Positions 21,301-33,100 of a DNA stretch of 64,000 nucleotides are shown piece by piece (position 1 is the stretch's first letter; every line of letters starts with the position of its first letter). The notes beneath the pieces were generated by a model. It was not told the origin of the DNA. It was given only the letters and a program-made list of their open reading frames with translations, and did not search any database. The stretch comes from Theristus sp. LFF4_11. Lineage: Eukaryota > Nematoda > Chromadorea > Monhysterida > Xyalidae. The DNA lies in assembly GCA_030248135.1 (NCBI GenBank), contig JASANC010001847.1:1-64000 (forward strand), read 5' to 3'. Both the position numbers and the translations under genes were made by a program.

Positions 21301-24300
21301 TATGGTTAGTCGCTGTATTTGACGACGGTTACATTTGGTCACGTTTTCATTTCGCAATGTTCTCTCTCACAATGGTTGTTCAGTCAGTCCCTTTAAACAT
21401 TTGTCTATCGATGAAGCAGTTTGATAGATGCTGTATGTTGATTCAATATCGCTGCACGTTGCAGGCGCCACCACGCTCGTCAATGTACGGCGGCGCATGG
21501 GCGTATGGAGCGGCCACGCCCGGCATGATTCCGCCCGGTGCCCCGCCGACGCGGCGCGCTCCCACCGGCTACGACGAACTGCAGGCCACTGTGAATGCTC
21601 GCGAGCGCCAGCGCTATTTGGCTGCTGACGCTGGCATGGCTGCTGGTGGTGGTCGCCCTGCACTGAGCAATCACGCTGCCATACAGCTGCAGCTGGAAAT
21701 ACAACGCAAACGCGAGCAGATGCTGCGGCTGGAGAGGGAGCTGCTCTCGCACGTGCGACAGTCCAGCTCCACTGGTGATTGTTGTTGAGTGCTTGGTGCA
21801 GGCAGCACACGCTGCTAGTGCTCGTTGACAACATCGCACGCACATGCTGCTGAATGCCTGCGAATACAGTCGGATAAATCAGAATGCACAGAGCATGTTG
21901 CAGTGCCTATATGCACCTGAAACAAGCCGTTGTGTTTTCTGTTGTGATAAGAGGCTACGAGTACAAATTTGTATAACTTTAGTTGAGCATTGTGTTGCAT
22001 GTCTGTTTTGCAGTGCTCGAGCGTGCGAGCATGCCGCCGCCACCGAAGCGGCTCGCGGCAAAGTGCGCCAAGTGCTCGATGGTGGTTGAGGCGGACACCG
22101 ACTGGGACCTGACGATCGCGGCACGCATGCACGCGTCTGGGACGCATCTCACGGTCGACTGCTTTGTGTGCGCCATACCCAGTTGTGGCGAGCGGGGTGC
22201 GTTTGCGCTGGCCGTGTGTGTGAGCAGCGTCCGGTTTGAGGGAGCATGCCGGTGGTGGCTGAGTGTGGTGCGCCTGCCGCTGTGCGGGGCACGCATGAAA
22301 CGCACAAGCCTGCGCAACGCTGCACCGCATGGCAACAACAACACCGTCGCTGTCGCACAGACATGCAACAGAAACGCAAAAGCTGATTCATTGCTAGCAA
22401 ATGCATTCCAATGGGGTAGAGCATGCTGGGTCGTGTGTGTTTTCATGCTACAGTGTTAGCTGGCAACAGTTCATGAATGTAAAATTTGTCTCTGTTTCCG
22501 TGCACAAGAACAGCGCACAACCGAAGCTCAAAGACTGCCCCCTCTCGCCGGGACGCTGTTCACACCAGCACACCAGATCACCGGAGTATTCTGGTACTGT
22601 CGAGCGTTTTTGAATCATAACTGCAAATGTGCCAGCGAGCGTGTGCAGGATTCACTGTGGACGAGCTGCAGTTGCACTACGACCGCGCGCACAGCCTGGA
22701 CGACTACGCCCGGGAGCGGCGCCCACTGAAACGCGCCATGAACGAGTGTCTCACCGAGTGCTTCCCAACGTTGGCACAGTCGGATGCACGGCTGAAAGCC
22801 GAACTCGTCATGGGTGCGTCAGCGCAAGTGTCACGCTTTATTGCGGTTTTATTGGAATGAATTGGACACTCGGGCATGTGCCCTGCAGTTCGGTGCTCAC
22901 AGCCTAACAAAACGCGCACATCGCGGTAACAGTGGAGATATCAACCAATTGTTTGTGCTTCGTTTTGTGTGCAGACGACGTAGCACGTGGCGTGAAGACG
23001 ACCAGTTCAGTGGGTGAGCGCCCAAAGTCAACTGCAGTGTCAACTGCCACTACCAAGGCCAACGACGACGACAATTCGCAATTGGCTGATGCTATTGCCG
23101 GTTGGCTTCACATAGTTTTTCTTGCGACTTTAGTTTTCTCAATTAAGTCAATTATCCTAAGATAACTTCAGTTCTGTAACTGTATCTCATCCGATCCGAC
23201 TCTATTCCACAACCTTCTTGAATGATTTTGTGATTTTTTTTCTCAACTATAAACAACAATGTCAGAAGTAGCTGTATTTTCTTGATACAAAAGATTGTGA
23301 TTGTCAGAAGACACATAAAAATCCTAACAGGAAATGCGTTTTTTTACTATTTTGAAAATTTTCTTCGCTCCGCGAAGAAGTTCAAAACAGTGGATTTGTA
23401 ATGATGGCCAAAGTATGTTGCCGATAAAACACGGTGCTATTGTAGACGCTTTTCTCAGAATTAGCATTTATTTCATGCATTCTCAGGGCTGTTCACAGCC
23501 ATCTTGGCACAGTTTGCTTTCGTATACTTAAATTTTTGCAAGAAAGCTGAAAATTTGAGTTTATGTGTCACAAGACACCTTAGGCGTTTTGAAAGCAACC
23601 CTGTGCCTGAATGACTGTCAGATCTCAGGGACCCGAGTTGAGTCACTTCAGCGATTTTCAATTGCTGCCTCAAGCTTACAGGCATTAAACGGCTTTCCTG
23701 TGTATGCGTGCGGGTGCACTCAACCGTAGAACTAGAAAAAAGAAAGTATTTGCTCTTCTCAGCACGTTTCTCGTCAGCGAGTCATTACCGTGGCCTGAAT
23801 ATTGCTGGCATTCGTGCAATGCGTAACACAGTGTTGGAGCACACTGAAGAACTGGTTCGACAACAGAAACTAGCTGAGGTTGGTTTGCGCGCTGAAAACT
23901 GTGAAACGTGTGCGATACGTGCATTCTGGTGCGCTGATTGGCTGCAACTGCACGTGAGCCGAGTGCAAACGCAATCAGTCAGCATTACTTTTGTTTTACA
24001 TTGCGACGTGGGTGTTTTGAATTGTATTTTCAGGAAAAGGACGCCGAGAGAAGCGCGGCTGGTGGCGATGACGACAGTGGTGATGAAATGGACTCATACG
24101 GGTGCGGGGGCGTGCTTTCCTAGGACAAAACGACATTGAGATGTTTCATTGATGATCTGGCTCGCTGATTGGCTGTGTAATAATATCCATCGTCACACTG
24201 TGTGAGGATGGATGTTATGACCAACCAGCGGTCGCCGGTCAGCAGCTGATTAGTTGCAAAAATATACGACGACAATCAAAATATTGGCCTGTCAATGCCA

Positions 24301-26306
24301 CTCTCCATTGTCTCAAATCAGTTTCAGAGGTCATATCGTGCAGAAGCCGATTCAGAAGCCGACCGAATTAGACGTGCTCGCCGAAAAAGACGACGATTTT
24401 TACTCGTTTGAAAAGTCATCCGCAGCGGCACACGGGATGTTGCTTGGCAATGTCCCTCAGACGGTCTGCCCCTGGCGGTTTTTTTTGAAAAACTACGGAG
24501 CTTGATAAGGCTTGCTTGCCTCATAAAACTTAAGCGGCATTCATGAAGCAGCATTAAGTGACGCGTAGCTGTGTTAAAACGTAGCTGCGCGGTCATTAGA
24601 TACTGATTCATGAATGCAGCATTATTATAGTGGAGAAAATTGGCAGTTTGCCTGATAAAGTCTCGTTTCGTAAATTTGCCGATGAGGTCGGTTTGAATGG
24701 AAAGCAGTAGCATGAAGATGGAAATCTCGTTTCGTAAATTGGCTGCCATTGACAGAGTCGTGCGTCGTTCACGTCAGCACCGACGCGCAACATTGTGCCA
24801 CAGACAGCGTTGCGATCAATGGCAAGGTTGGTCGGCGTTGGCCAGACAGACAGTTGCACTCACATCAGTTGCACACTGTCAGCTGACGTTCAGCTGAGCA
24901 AATGAATTCACCATTCGTGATCTCTCGGACCGTGGTGTACTGCGGCGACTGTGACAGCCGGTTGTCGATGGCTGTGACAAAACATCACAAACGCCACTGC
25001 TATCTGGGTGATAATAATGGGTGCAGCGCACGTTGCTCAGTGCGAGCCACATGACGCGTGCAAGTAGCGGCATTCAACATCTACAACAAGCATGGTTTCC
25101 GCAAGTGGAGACGCCCGGCAAAACACGAGACAAGACTTGCACCGCAGCAACCCAAATGTATCCACGTGACAGTGTTTCCACGAGATGAGACGAGACGAGA
25201 CTTGGCTCTTGTGTGGCAACCCGAGCATACAGCCTATTTATTCAAATGTGTCGTACCGAAATAACAGCATGTGCTCAAACACATGCGCTTGCCTTGCCAA
25301 GCACAGCAACCCCCACTTTCAGTTTGGCTGGTACCGTCGCAGTTCACATAAAAACCGAACTGAACGGGTGAACCGAACTGAAATTCTGGAGCCTGTGCAT
25401 GCCAACCGCATAATTTTTGAAGCAAATGACGTCGTTTCACGCGGACACGTTTTGACCTAATCTGCAACAAAACTCGGTTGCTTGCACTGTTGCATTGGCA
25501 GACCGGCGACGCCGCCACCGATTGCGCAGCAGCGGCAGCCGAACTGCGGCCGTGACCCCGAGTGCACGGTGTGCGGCGCCGTCATCCGCTCGCCGGTGGC
25601 CAGCGACACGGCCGAACAGGCGAAGCGGCACGTGATGCTGCGGCACGCGCCCTTGCTGCTGGCGTCCATGCGTCTCAAGTGCACGCACGGACACTGCGCC
25701 GAGCACGGTCGGTTCTGTGCGGCTCGGTCGCTTCGTGCCTTTTGGTGTCCGTTCCAAGCCTGCAACCTGGCTACACGGCTCAGTTGAGAATTGATGCACT
25801 TTGTGCAGACACGTGATATTTGACCAGCTACATCACGAGCAACGGTGTTTCTACCGCACATAGTGAATTCAGTATAAATTGTGCAATCTGGCACTTGAAG
25901 CTGGCCTGTTGATTTGCTGCATCGAGCTGGTTGGTGGGACCAATGCCAAGCTGCGTGACGGCTCATTTCCAAAGATCTGATCCAACCTGCTCATGATTTA
26001 CAGTTCGACTGCACACAACAGTGCTATCAGCGTGCATTTTTTTTTGTAAATCTGACCCAGACCCACTAAACATTCTCAAATAGAATTGAAACTGAATGCT
26101 TTTGTATTATTGTGATTGAATGAAGTTATTGTATTTTCCAAACAATTCTTTTCTCAGAACTGACCGTTGAGAAGTGGTGCGAGCACATCCAGCAGCAACA
26201 CGGCCACGCGCCCTATGACACGGCCTTGTGGCCGAACCAACTGAAATATCTCGCCGCCAAGTGTTTTCCGTTCCTTTGTGATGTGGACGAGAATCTGGCT
26301 TTGTGA
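18310..26306 (+). CDS. Large C2H2 zinc-finger protein with three repeated two-finger modules
   Basis: Seventeen exons keep one frame for 901 aa: 18310-18583, 19130-19249, 19338-19421, 19912-20048, 20275-20468, 20752-21009, 21232-21304, 21465-21774, 22014-22196, 22649-22813, 22975-23100, 23778-23878, 24034-24101, 24328-24463, 24899-25020, 25502-25707, 26158-26306. The N-terminus is Gly/Pro/Arg-rich, then a basic KKKKRKKK stretch (a likely nuclear signal). Paired fingers lie at residues 149-207, 501-559 and 805-867; each pair is followed about 20-24 residues later by Cys-Phe-Pro (231, 582, 888). A further finger, CGDC...HHKRH, is at 758-776. Gln/Tyr/acidic linkers fill the gaps. A nuclear DNA- or RNA-binding role is inferred; I do not recognise the orthologue. 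The exon 15 acceptor (CTGAG) is the weakest junction. Confidence 0.8.
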
Positions 26307-27145
26307 TCGGTGGTCGGATGTGTTTGAGGGTGTGGCATTGGATTTTCCACTTTCTACTATGCGCTTTGTGCGTCTAAAATCGTTTTTGCGAGGGAATTCT
26401 TTTCGCATACCACATTATGTTTGTGCTCGAATAAGATGCAAACAGCTTCGGAAATTTGTTTGAGGTTTCAAATTTCTTTACCGTTGATGCCTGCATCACT
26501 TTTTAAAATAGAACGCGTTGGGAAACATTTATGATTGAGAATGGCTGAGAAACAAAAAGTCTGTTTTATTTTTTAATCATTGTTTCATTTTGTATTGCAT
26601 TCATTAGTTGAAAAGTTTACATTTGGTTTTGGTCGACCATGCCCTTGACTACACAGTTTTAGTTTTGTCGTTTCTATTGTTGTTGGTCCGTTCTTGTGTT
26701 TGTGTGTGATTTCGACTTTTCATATTGATTCAAACAATAGCATCAATCAGTTTTTGTTGGGTGATTCTGGGTGTTTGTGTTCATCAGTGTTTCGTATTGA
26801 TGATAGTGTGCGTGATTCCTGTTTCTTTTTAATGGTCGGTTGCAGCAAAAATGGTTTTGTACTTTTGTCTTGTAATTTCACTTGTTTGCACTGTTATTTT
26901 TTGTCTCATGGTCACTCGCTTTTTGTGTTAGGCTGAAATAAAATCTGTGTCTGTCTGCTAAAAAACCTGTTAGTTGTTTGAATGATTGATTCCGAATGAA
27001 AACGGTTTCTCCTTTCGGTTACATAACTACCGATACCAAATGCCATCAATGGTGGGGCTTTTGCATGACCACGCATTTGTTTCGTTTTTGTGTTTTTCTG
27101 TTCTAAACTTCTTAGTATCTTTTATTGAGCCGAAGTTCACCAAAG
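26307..27145. other. 3' UTR and short intergenic gap before CoREST
   Basis: T+G-rich 3' UTR, then about 200 bp to the next ATG. A pyrimidine-rich stretch ending in CTTCTTAG near 27115 could be a 5'-UTR or trans-splice acceptor for CoREST; this is inference only. Confidence 0.4.
26937..26942 (+). terminator. Polyadenylation signal of the zinc-finger gene
   Basis: AATAAA at the end of a T+G-rich 3' UTR of about 630 bp, and only 204 bp before the CoREST start codon. Confidence 0.6.
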
Positions 27146-30100
27146 ATGGAAACAGAGAGCGCACACGCAACCCGTTCGAGTTCCCGTTTGAATTTTCTGC
27201 TTCAAATTGATGAGAACAGTGGTCAGTCGGGCTCGTTGGCAGACGTGGAGGTTCGTGAGAGAATGAAAACGCTGAGCAGTTAGTGCATTTTTGCAGCTAC
27301 AGTTTGAGTTGCCTGTTCAGGTGAACGCAGCAGGCGCGAACGACGACACTGAGGGCGCCACGAGAGCGCACCGCAGCATCATAACACGGCAACAGTCCGC
27401 TTCCATGGACGTGCGTTTTTTTCAAAGCTCGATCACAAGTTCATAAGAGACGGCAATATTGTTGCAAAAGCCCGCTGTTTCAGAACTTTACAGAATGGGG
27501 CGCAGTGAAGGTCTATTTGACAGTGAAATAATGCAGCTTCACACTTCAGTCCACTATTTACAGTCGAACTAGATTTTAGGGAATCAGCCGATTGGTTGGT
27601 TGTCACGTGATGCATGCCAGGCATTGCTGTGGTGAGGCGACGTTTGGTTTGTACAGAAAGTATACAGCACGTGATCAGCAATCAATCAGCTGATCCCCTA
27701 TAATTTAGAGGTCGACTGTGCAACAATACAATATCAGGCGGCCACAACAAGCAATCACTGTTTCTTTCGTTTGCTCATTGTTTCACATGTGTTTTCTCTT
27801 GACTTGCCGGTGTTCCCATGCACAGTTTGGTTCGTTTTCTGCTTGTCACCGCAGTAGTCAGCAGTGCCAAACGTACAGCAGAGACAGACCTTTCGCCTGT
27901 ACAGCCACACAATCACGGCCAACGTGACAATACTCGTTATAGTCGGTCGCAAATGGCGAATGTAGCACGTCTCCGTGCGACAACAGCACGCCGCGTACAG
28001 TGTTTTCGTGTGGTCGTGGCACGCCGGCGGGCCCTGGAGGCACGACCTGCTTGCGTTGCAGCACTGAATCGTGTTTTCGGTCGAGTTCAAATCATCGTTG
28101 TAAAAGACGCTCTGCAATAAACGCACTGATTTTGATTTCAAATGACACCTGGCTCATTTGTGTGCTCCAAGAGATGGTAGTCAGAACCAATCGAAGTCTG
28201 TGTTTGAAATTTCTGAAGAGTGCGCAGCAGCGAGCAGTGTGCTGGATGTGCCAACCTTGACGCGCGCGTCGCGATCATTTTCACAGCTGAGCTCGAATCC
28301 GAGCGCGCCAGTGCACGGCTGCATGTCGCATTCGTAGCAGCGCACGAAGCGCTGCAACGCACGCAGCCACTCCGGTGGCGTCGCTGGTGTCCCCGTGCGA
28401 TTGGCACAGTCGCCCACGGCCGCCACGTGCCACAGAAGCACGCCGGCAACCAGCAACTTCGACGACATTTCGTCATGCGATCGCTGTCGTTGTGGTTGCG
28501 CCCTGAAGTGCTCAAGTAAATATGATGTGATGCTCAGTGGAGACGGAGCGAATGCAGAACGCAAAATGAAGCACGAAACACGATTCGTGCATTTGTTCGT
28601 TCAGCAACAAGTAATGAACATGGTGAAAGTGAACGACAAAACTGAGAAACATTTCTCCTGATGAACGTTTCTGTTTTCGCGTCGCTTCTCGAGCAGACGC
28701 ACACTGGTGGTGAGGAAATTCGCGAAACAAGCCCATCTTGTTTTGTTTTCGTCATGATTTGACCGCGACAAGGTCGTAAAATCTTGTTGTTTTAACCGGT
28801 TTGATTGAATTCGATTTCGCGCGTGTGTTTCTAACCACAACACTGTTTGGTTTGCGAAATATTCACGCACGCATTGTTTTCGTTCATTTGCAGTTGTGCA
28901 CGTCGTATTTTGCACAGGTGTTTTCGTTTTTTTCGATTTACAATTAACTTCACGCATACACATGTCCTGTCAGTCATTCTTCGTAATAGTTCAATGTAAT
29001 GCGTCGCTCAGTTGAAGAACGTTGTTTGGGGTGGGGAAAACAAAACCTGTAAAAACGGTGCAAGTGATGTTGGTTTATATCAATGGGTCAACTGGTTCGA
29101 GAGAAGTTTGCAAAAAATTGCATCATTGAAAAAAGTGGTTTGCAAGTGATCAAAACAGAGCGAAACGATACGACCAAGTTGTTGAAATGCAGTCGATATC
29201 ATTTGCAACAAGCTGATTGGTTGGTGATCGCGTGATGCAAGCTTTCTCTGTAGAACAGACTCCAGTTGCACAGAGAGTGTGCGTCACGTGATCACCAACC
29301 AATCACCAAGTTGCATTGAAATGTAGCCTTATCTAAAAGCTTTTTTCAGTCGAGTCTGCTGGGCGCCCGAACGAACGGCGCGATTGAGGATGAGGGCGGC
29401 AGGAGTGCCGTGTTGCACCCGTACTCGGAACGCACGATTCGTGTCGGCGACAAATACCAGGTGCACTGGCTGTGATGCTGGCATGACAAAGGCACGCTAG
29501 CACTGGTGACAAGGGACGCTGAAGCAGACCTGCAAAGACCGAATCAACCACACCCACCATTTGGCAGAGTGGCTTGTCATAAAACTGGAACGACGTGGCT
29601 TAGTAACCCACAGCGAGTCTGATTTTATCGGGTCCAATTTGACCTGATACCGTGCCATCGTCATAGCTGGCCAGCTTCAGTGAGCATTTTCACCCACTTT
29701 CAGGTCACTCTGCCGGACGAGTGCGACCGTGAGCGTTGCGACTCACCCGACCGCGCCGTCTGCATTTGGTCACCAGCGCTCGACAAACTGAGCGATCTTG
29801 ATTTGGAGGAGTTCAGCTTCGCTGCGTGCGCTGACTACGGCGTCGGCATTGACCAGGTACGCACGGACTCAGATTTGTTTGCGATCGCTTGTCATCATGC
29901 TGCTGCTGGCTGAGTGGCTGGCTGCAATCTATCTATCTTCTATATCTACTATACTAAGATAGTTACTGTGTGATTAAGTAAGTCTGTTCACATTTTCGGT
30001 TCTAAAAAATTTTCATCGGATCGGTTAATGACATGAAAAATATGAATATTACTGTGTGATTAAGTAAGTCTGTTCACATTTTCGGTTCTAAAGTATTTTC

Positions 30101-33100
30101 ATCGGATCGGTTAATGACATGAAAAATATAAAAGGTAAAAGGTCTTTCCGTGAAGATACAATCACATTTTGTATGCAACAGTGTTTTTTCTTGATCCTGA
30201 CTGAATACTCATAGTCCATCTTCTAATGACAATATGCACAGTTCAATCGTCATTCCACATGACTTTAGTCATCATGATGCCTTTTGCTCAAGAGCGACAA
30301 CCAACAAGCGAGATAATCGTAAGAATTGCAAGGACTCCATTGTAGACGATGGAGTTTTTTTCACAAAAAACGAGTTTTTTAAACAATCGCTTGCAAGTTA
30401 ATTGCTCTTTTCACAAGGTAGACTTTTTACAAAGCCGCTGTTTACAACGAGTATTTAGAAAATCGTTGCTTTTTGCCTCATTTGTTTTTTTATCATAGAA
30501 AATGCGTCACTTGGATAGAAAAGCTACATAACAAAACAAAAGCGACCGTTTTACACAATGGGTACTCAGAAACGTGTTGCTTTTTGTTGCACTCGATCAA
30601 AAAGAACTGGCTTAGGTTAGGGTAAGCGGGGAAAGAAGTAACATTCGAAACCAAAGCGGGAGCTTTGCTACGGGTATTCAGTAAAATGTAGAAAATCGTT
30701 GCTTTTTCCTTTATTTGTTTTTTTTATTATAGAAAATGCGTCACTTAGGACAGAAAAGCTACATAACAAAACAAAAGCGACCGTTTTAAACAATGGGTAC
30801 TCAGAAACGTGTTGCTTTTTGTTGCTCTCGATCAAAAAGAACTGGCTTAGGTTAGGGTAAGCGGGGAAAAGAAGTAAACATTCGAAACAAAAACGGGAGC
30901 TTTGCTACGGGTTTTCAGTAAAATGTAGAAAATCGTTGCTTTTTCCTTCATTTGTTTTTTATCATAGAAAATGCGTCATTTAGGATGGAAAAGCGACATA
31001 ACAAAACAAAAGCGACCGTTTTACACAATGGGTACTCAGAAACGTTGCTTTTTATTGCACTCGATCAAAAAGAACTGGCTTACGTTAGTGTAAGTTGGGA
31101 AAAGAAGTGAACATTCAAAACAAAAGCGGAGCTTTGCTACGGGTATTCAGTAAAATGTTGCTGTTTTGTCATTTCCATTCTATCAAAAATCCTTGGCTAA
31201 GGTTAGGGTTAAAGGTAAGAGTAGTAAACATACCACACAAAAGTGGCCGTTTTGCAGCGAATATTCAGAAAAGTTTTGCATTTTTCGTCAAATAAACTTC
31301 AAAAGGCTTGGCTCAGGTGAGCTTTGCTACGGGTATTCAGTAAAATGTTACTGTTTTGTCATTTCCATTCTATCAAAAATCCTTGGCTAAGGTTAGGGTT
31401 AAAGGTAAGAGTAGTAAACATACCACACAAAAGTGGCCGTTTTGCAGCGAATATTCAGAAAAGTTTTGCATTTTTCGCTGTATTTATCAGCTAACCGTGC
31501 CGTAGGCACGGGTCAATTTGCTAGTGTACACAACAGACTGGCATGCTGTCTTCTTCGAAGCCGCTGTCTCGCTGACTTCCAAAAATTCTGCAATGGAACC
31601 AGTTAATGGCGTGCGAAGAAAATGTTTGAAAATACACAGACATGAAGCAGATTTGTGCCTATATTTTGAAGATTCAAATGTTTAGTAATCCCCAAGTCTT
31701 TGATAAGTGGCGTCTTCGTTCGAAAAGTTACCTGCATGCGTGCAGATAGCTCGTAATTTCTACCTGCACAGCAAAAAATGTTGCCTGCGCCGGTCATATG
31801 CATTTAGGTAAAAAACCGCGCCTCCATTTTGGTGTGCAATTCGCAGGCGCTCGGTGTGCTGCACTGGTGTCGCTACGACATGACGCGTGCGCTGCGCGAG
31901 CTGTCACGGCTGATCAACGTGCGCACGCACTGGAGCCAGGCAGACCGCGAGATGTTCAGTCAGGCGTTCTCGTTGCACGGCAAGAACTTCGCACGCATCC
32001 ACCAAATGGTGCGTTCTGTTGCTGGCCGTCACTGGCACTCAACCCTGATTGGTTGCACCGAACCAAAAAACAACCCCACGAATTGACAAATTGACGTTTT
32101 TTTACCCAAGTGATCTCCGGATCAACACATCCTGTAGTGTTAAGGGGTTGCGGGCGCATTGGGAAAACGGTGCAGAGTGTTAAGGGGTTGCGGGCGCATT
32201 GGGAAAACGGTGCAGCTTAGGCACCACCACACACGGGCATGATCCGCATCATTGCGGTGACATTCGAAGTTGACGCCACGATTTGTGCGTCCAATGAGCG
32301 TTCGAGCTTGTTCATCAAATTGGTGGAGCCACCGTTGAAGTGCCGAAATGTGAATGAAATACATACAAACATCACCATAATTGCAGCTGCGGCACAAAAC
32401 GATCGGCCAACTTGTCGATTACTATTATGGTTGGAAGAAAACACGCGACTACTACAGTCAAATGGACGAACTCTGGTCTGCACTGCCCGAGTGTTGCTTG
32501 GCTGCAGTTTTATGTCTATGTCACTCTGATTGGTCGCACTTGCCTGATACAGCCAATCAGCGTGCTCGGTTCAATTTTGGCACTAAGGATTGCTTGTTTC
32601 GCTTCAGCGCCGCAGAAGAGCGTTTGGGTGAACCGGAGCCGATGGCAATTGTCGACGGGAAATTGGTGCAAATCGGCCAACTGGCAAGTGAAGTTACTCG
32701 GGAAGAACGAAGCTCCACCGTGGACACGAAAAATGTCGAAAAAAGCAGCGTCACACCCGTCAAAACCGAACCAACCGCGGTACGTTGTTGATTAGAAAAC
32801 CGCCTGGTTGACGGTTTGAGCAATGGAGCAACTTGCACAAGCGTTGTGTTGTAATCGGTTTCATCTGAAGGCACTGCGTGTCGTCGTTTGTGTTCGTGTG
32901 TGTTTGTTTTCAACTGTGCAAGATTGCTGTTTTGTGACAGTGTGCACGTCTTCAGAACCTAACTTTGCCCAGAAACAAAGCCAAACGGTGTTGATTTGCA
33001 GGATCCGACCGCCAGCGCTCCGCCGACGTCGATTCGAACGAGGCGCTCGGCACGCGCAAAGGCCTGGACGCAGCCGTGTGCCAATTGTCAACGACCGATC

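Noticed and set aside
23101..23777. Read-through hydrophobic tail after zinc-finger exon 11 ending at 23163
   Set aside because: A donor at 23101 and the acceptor at 23778 keep the frame into later exons carrying the third zinc-finger module.
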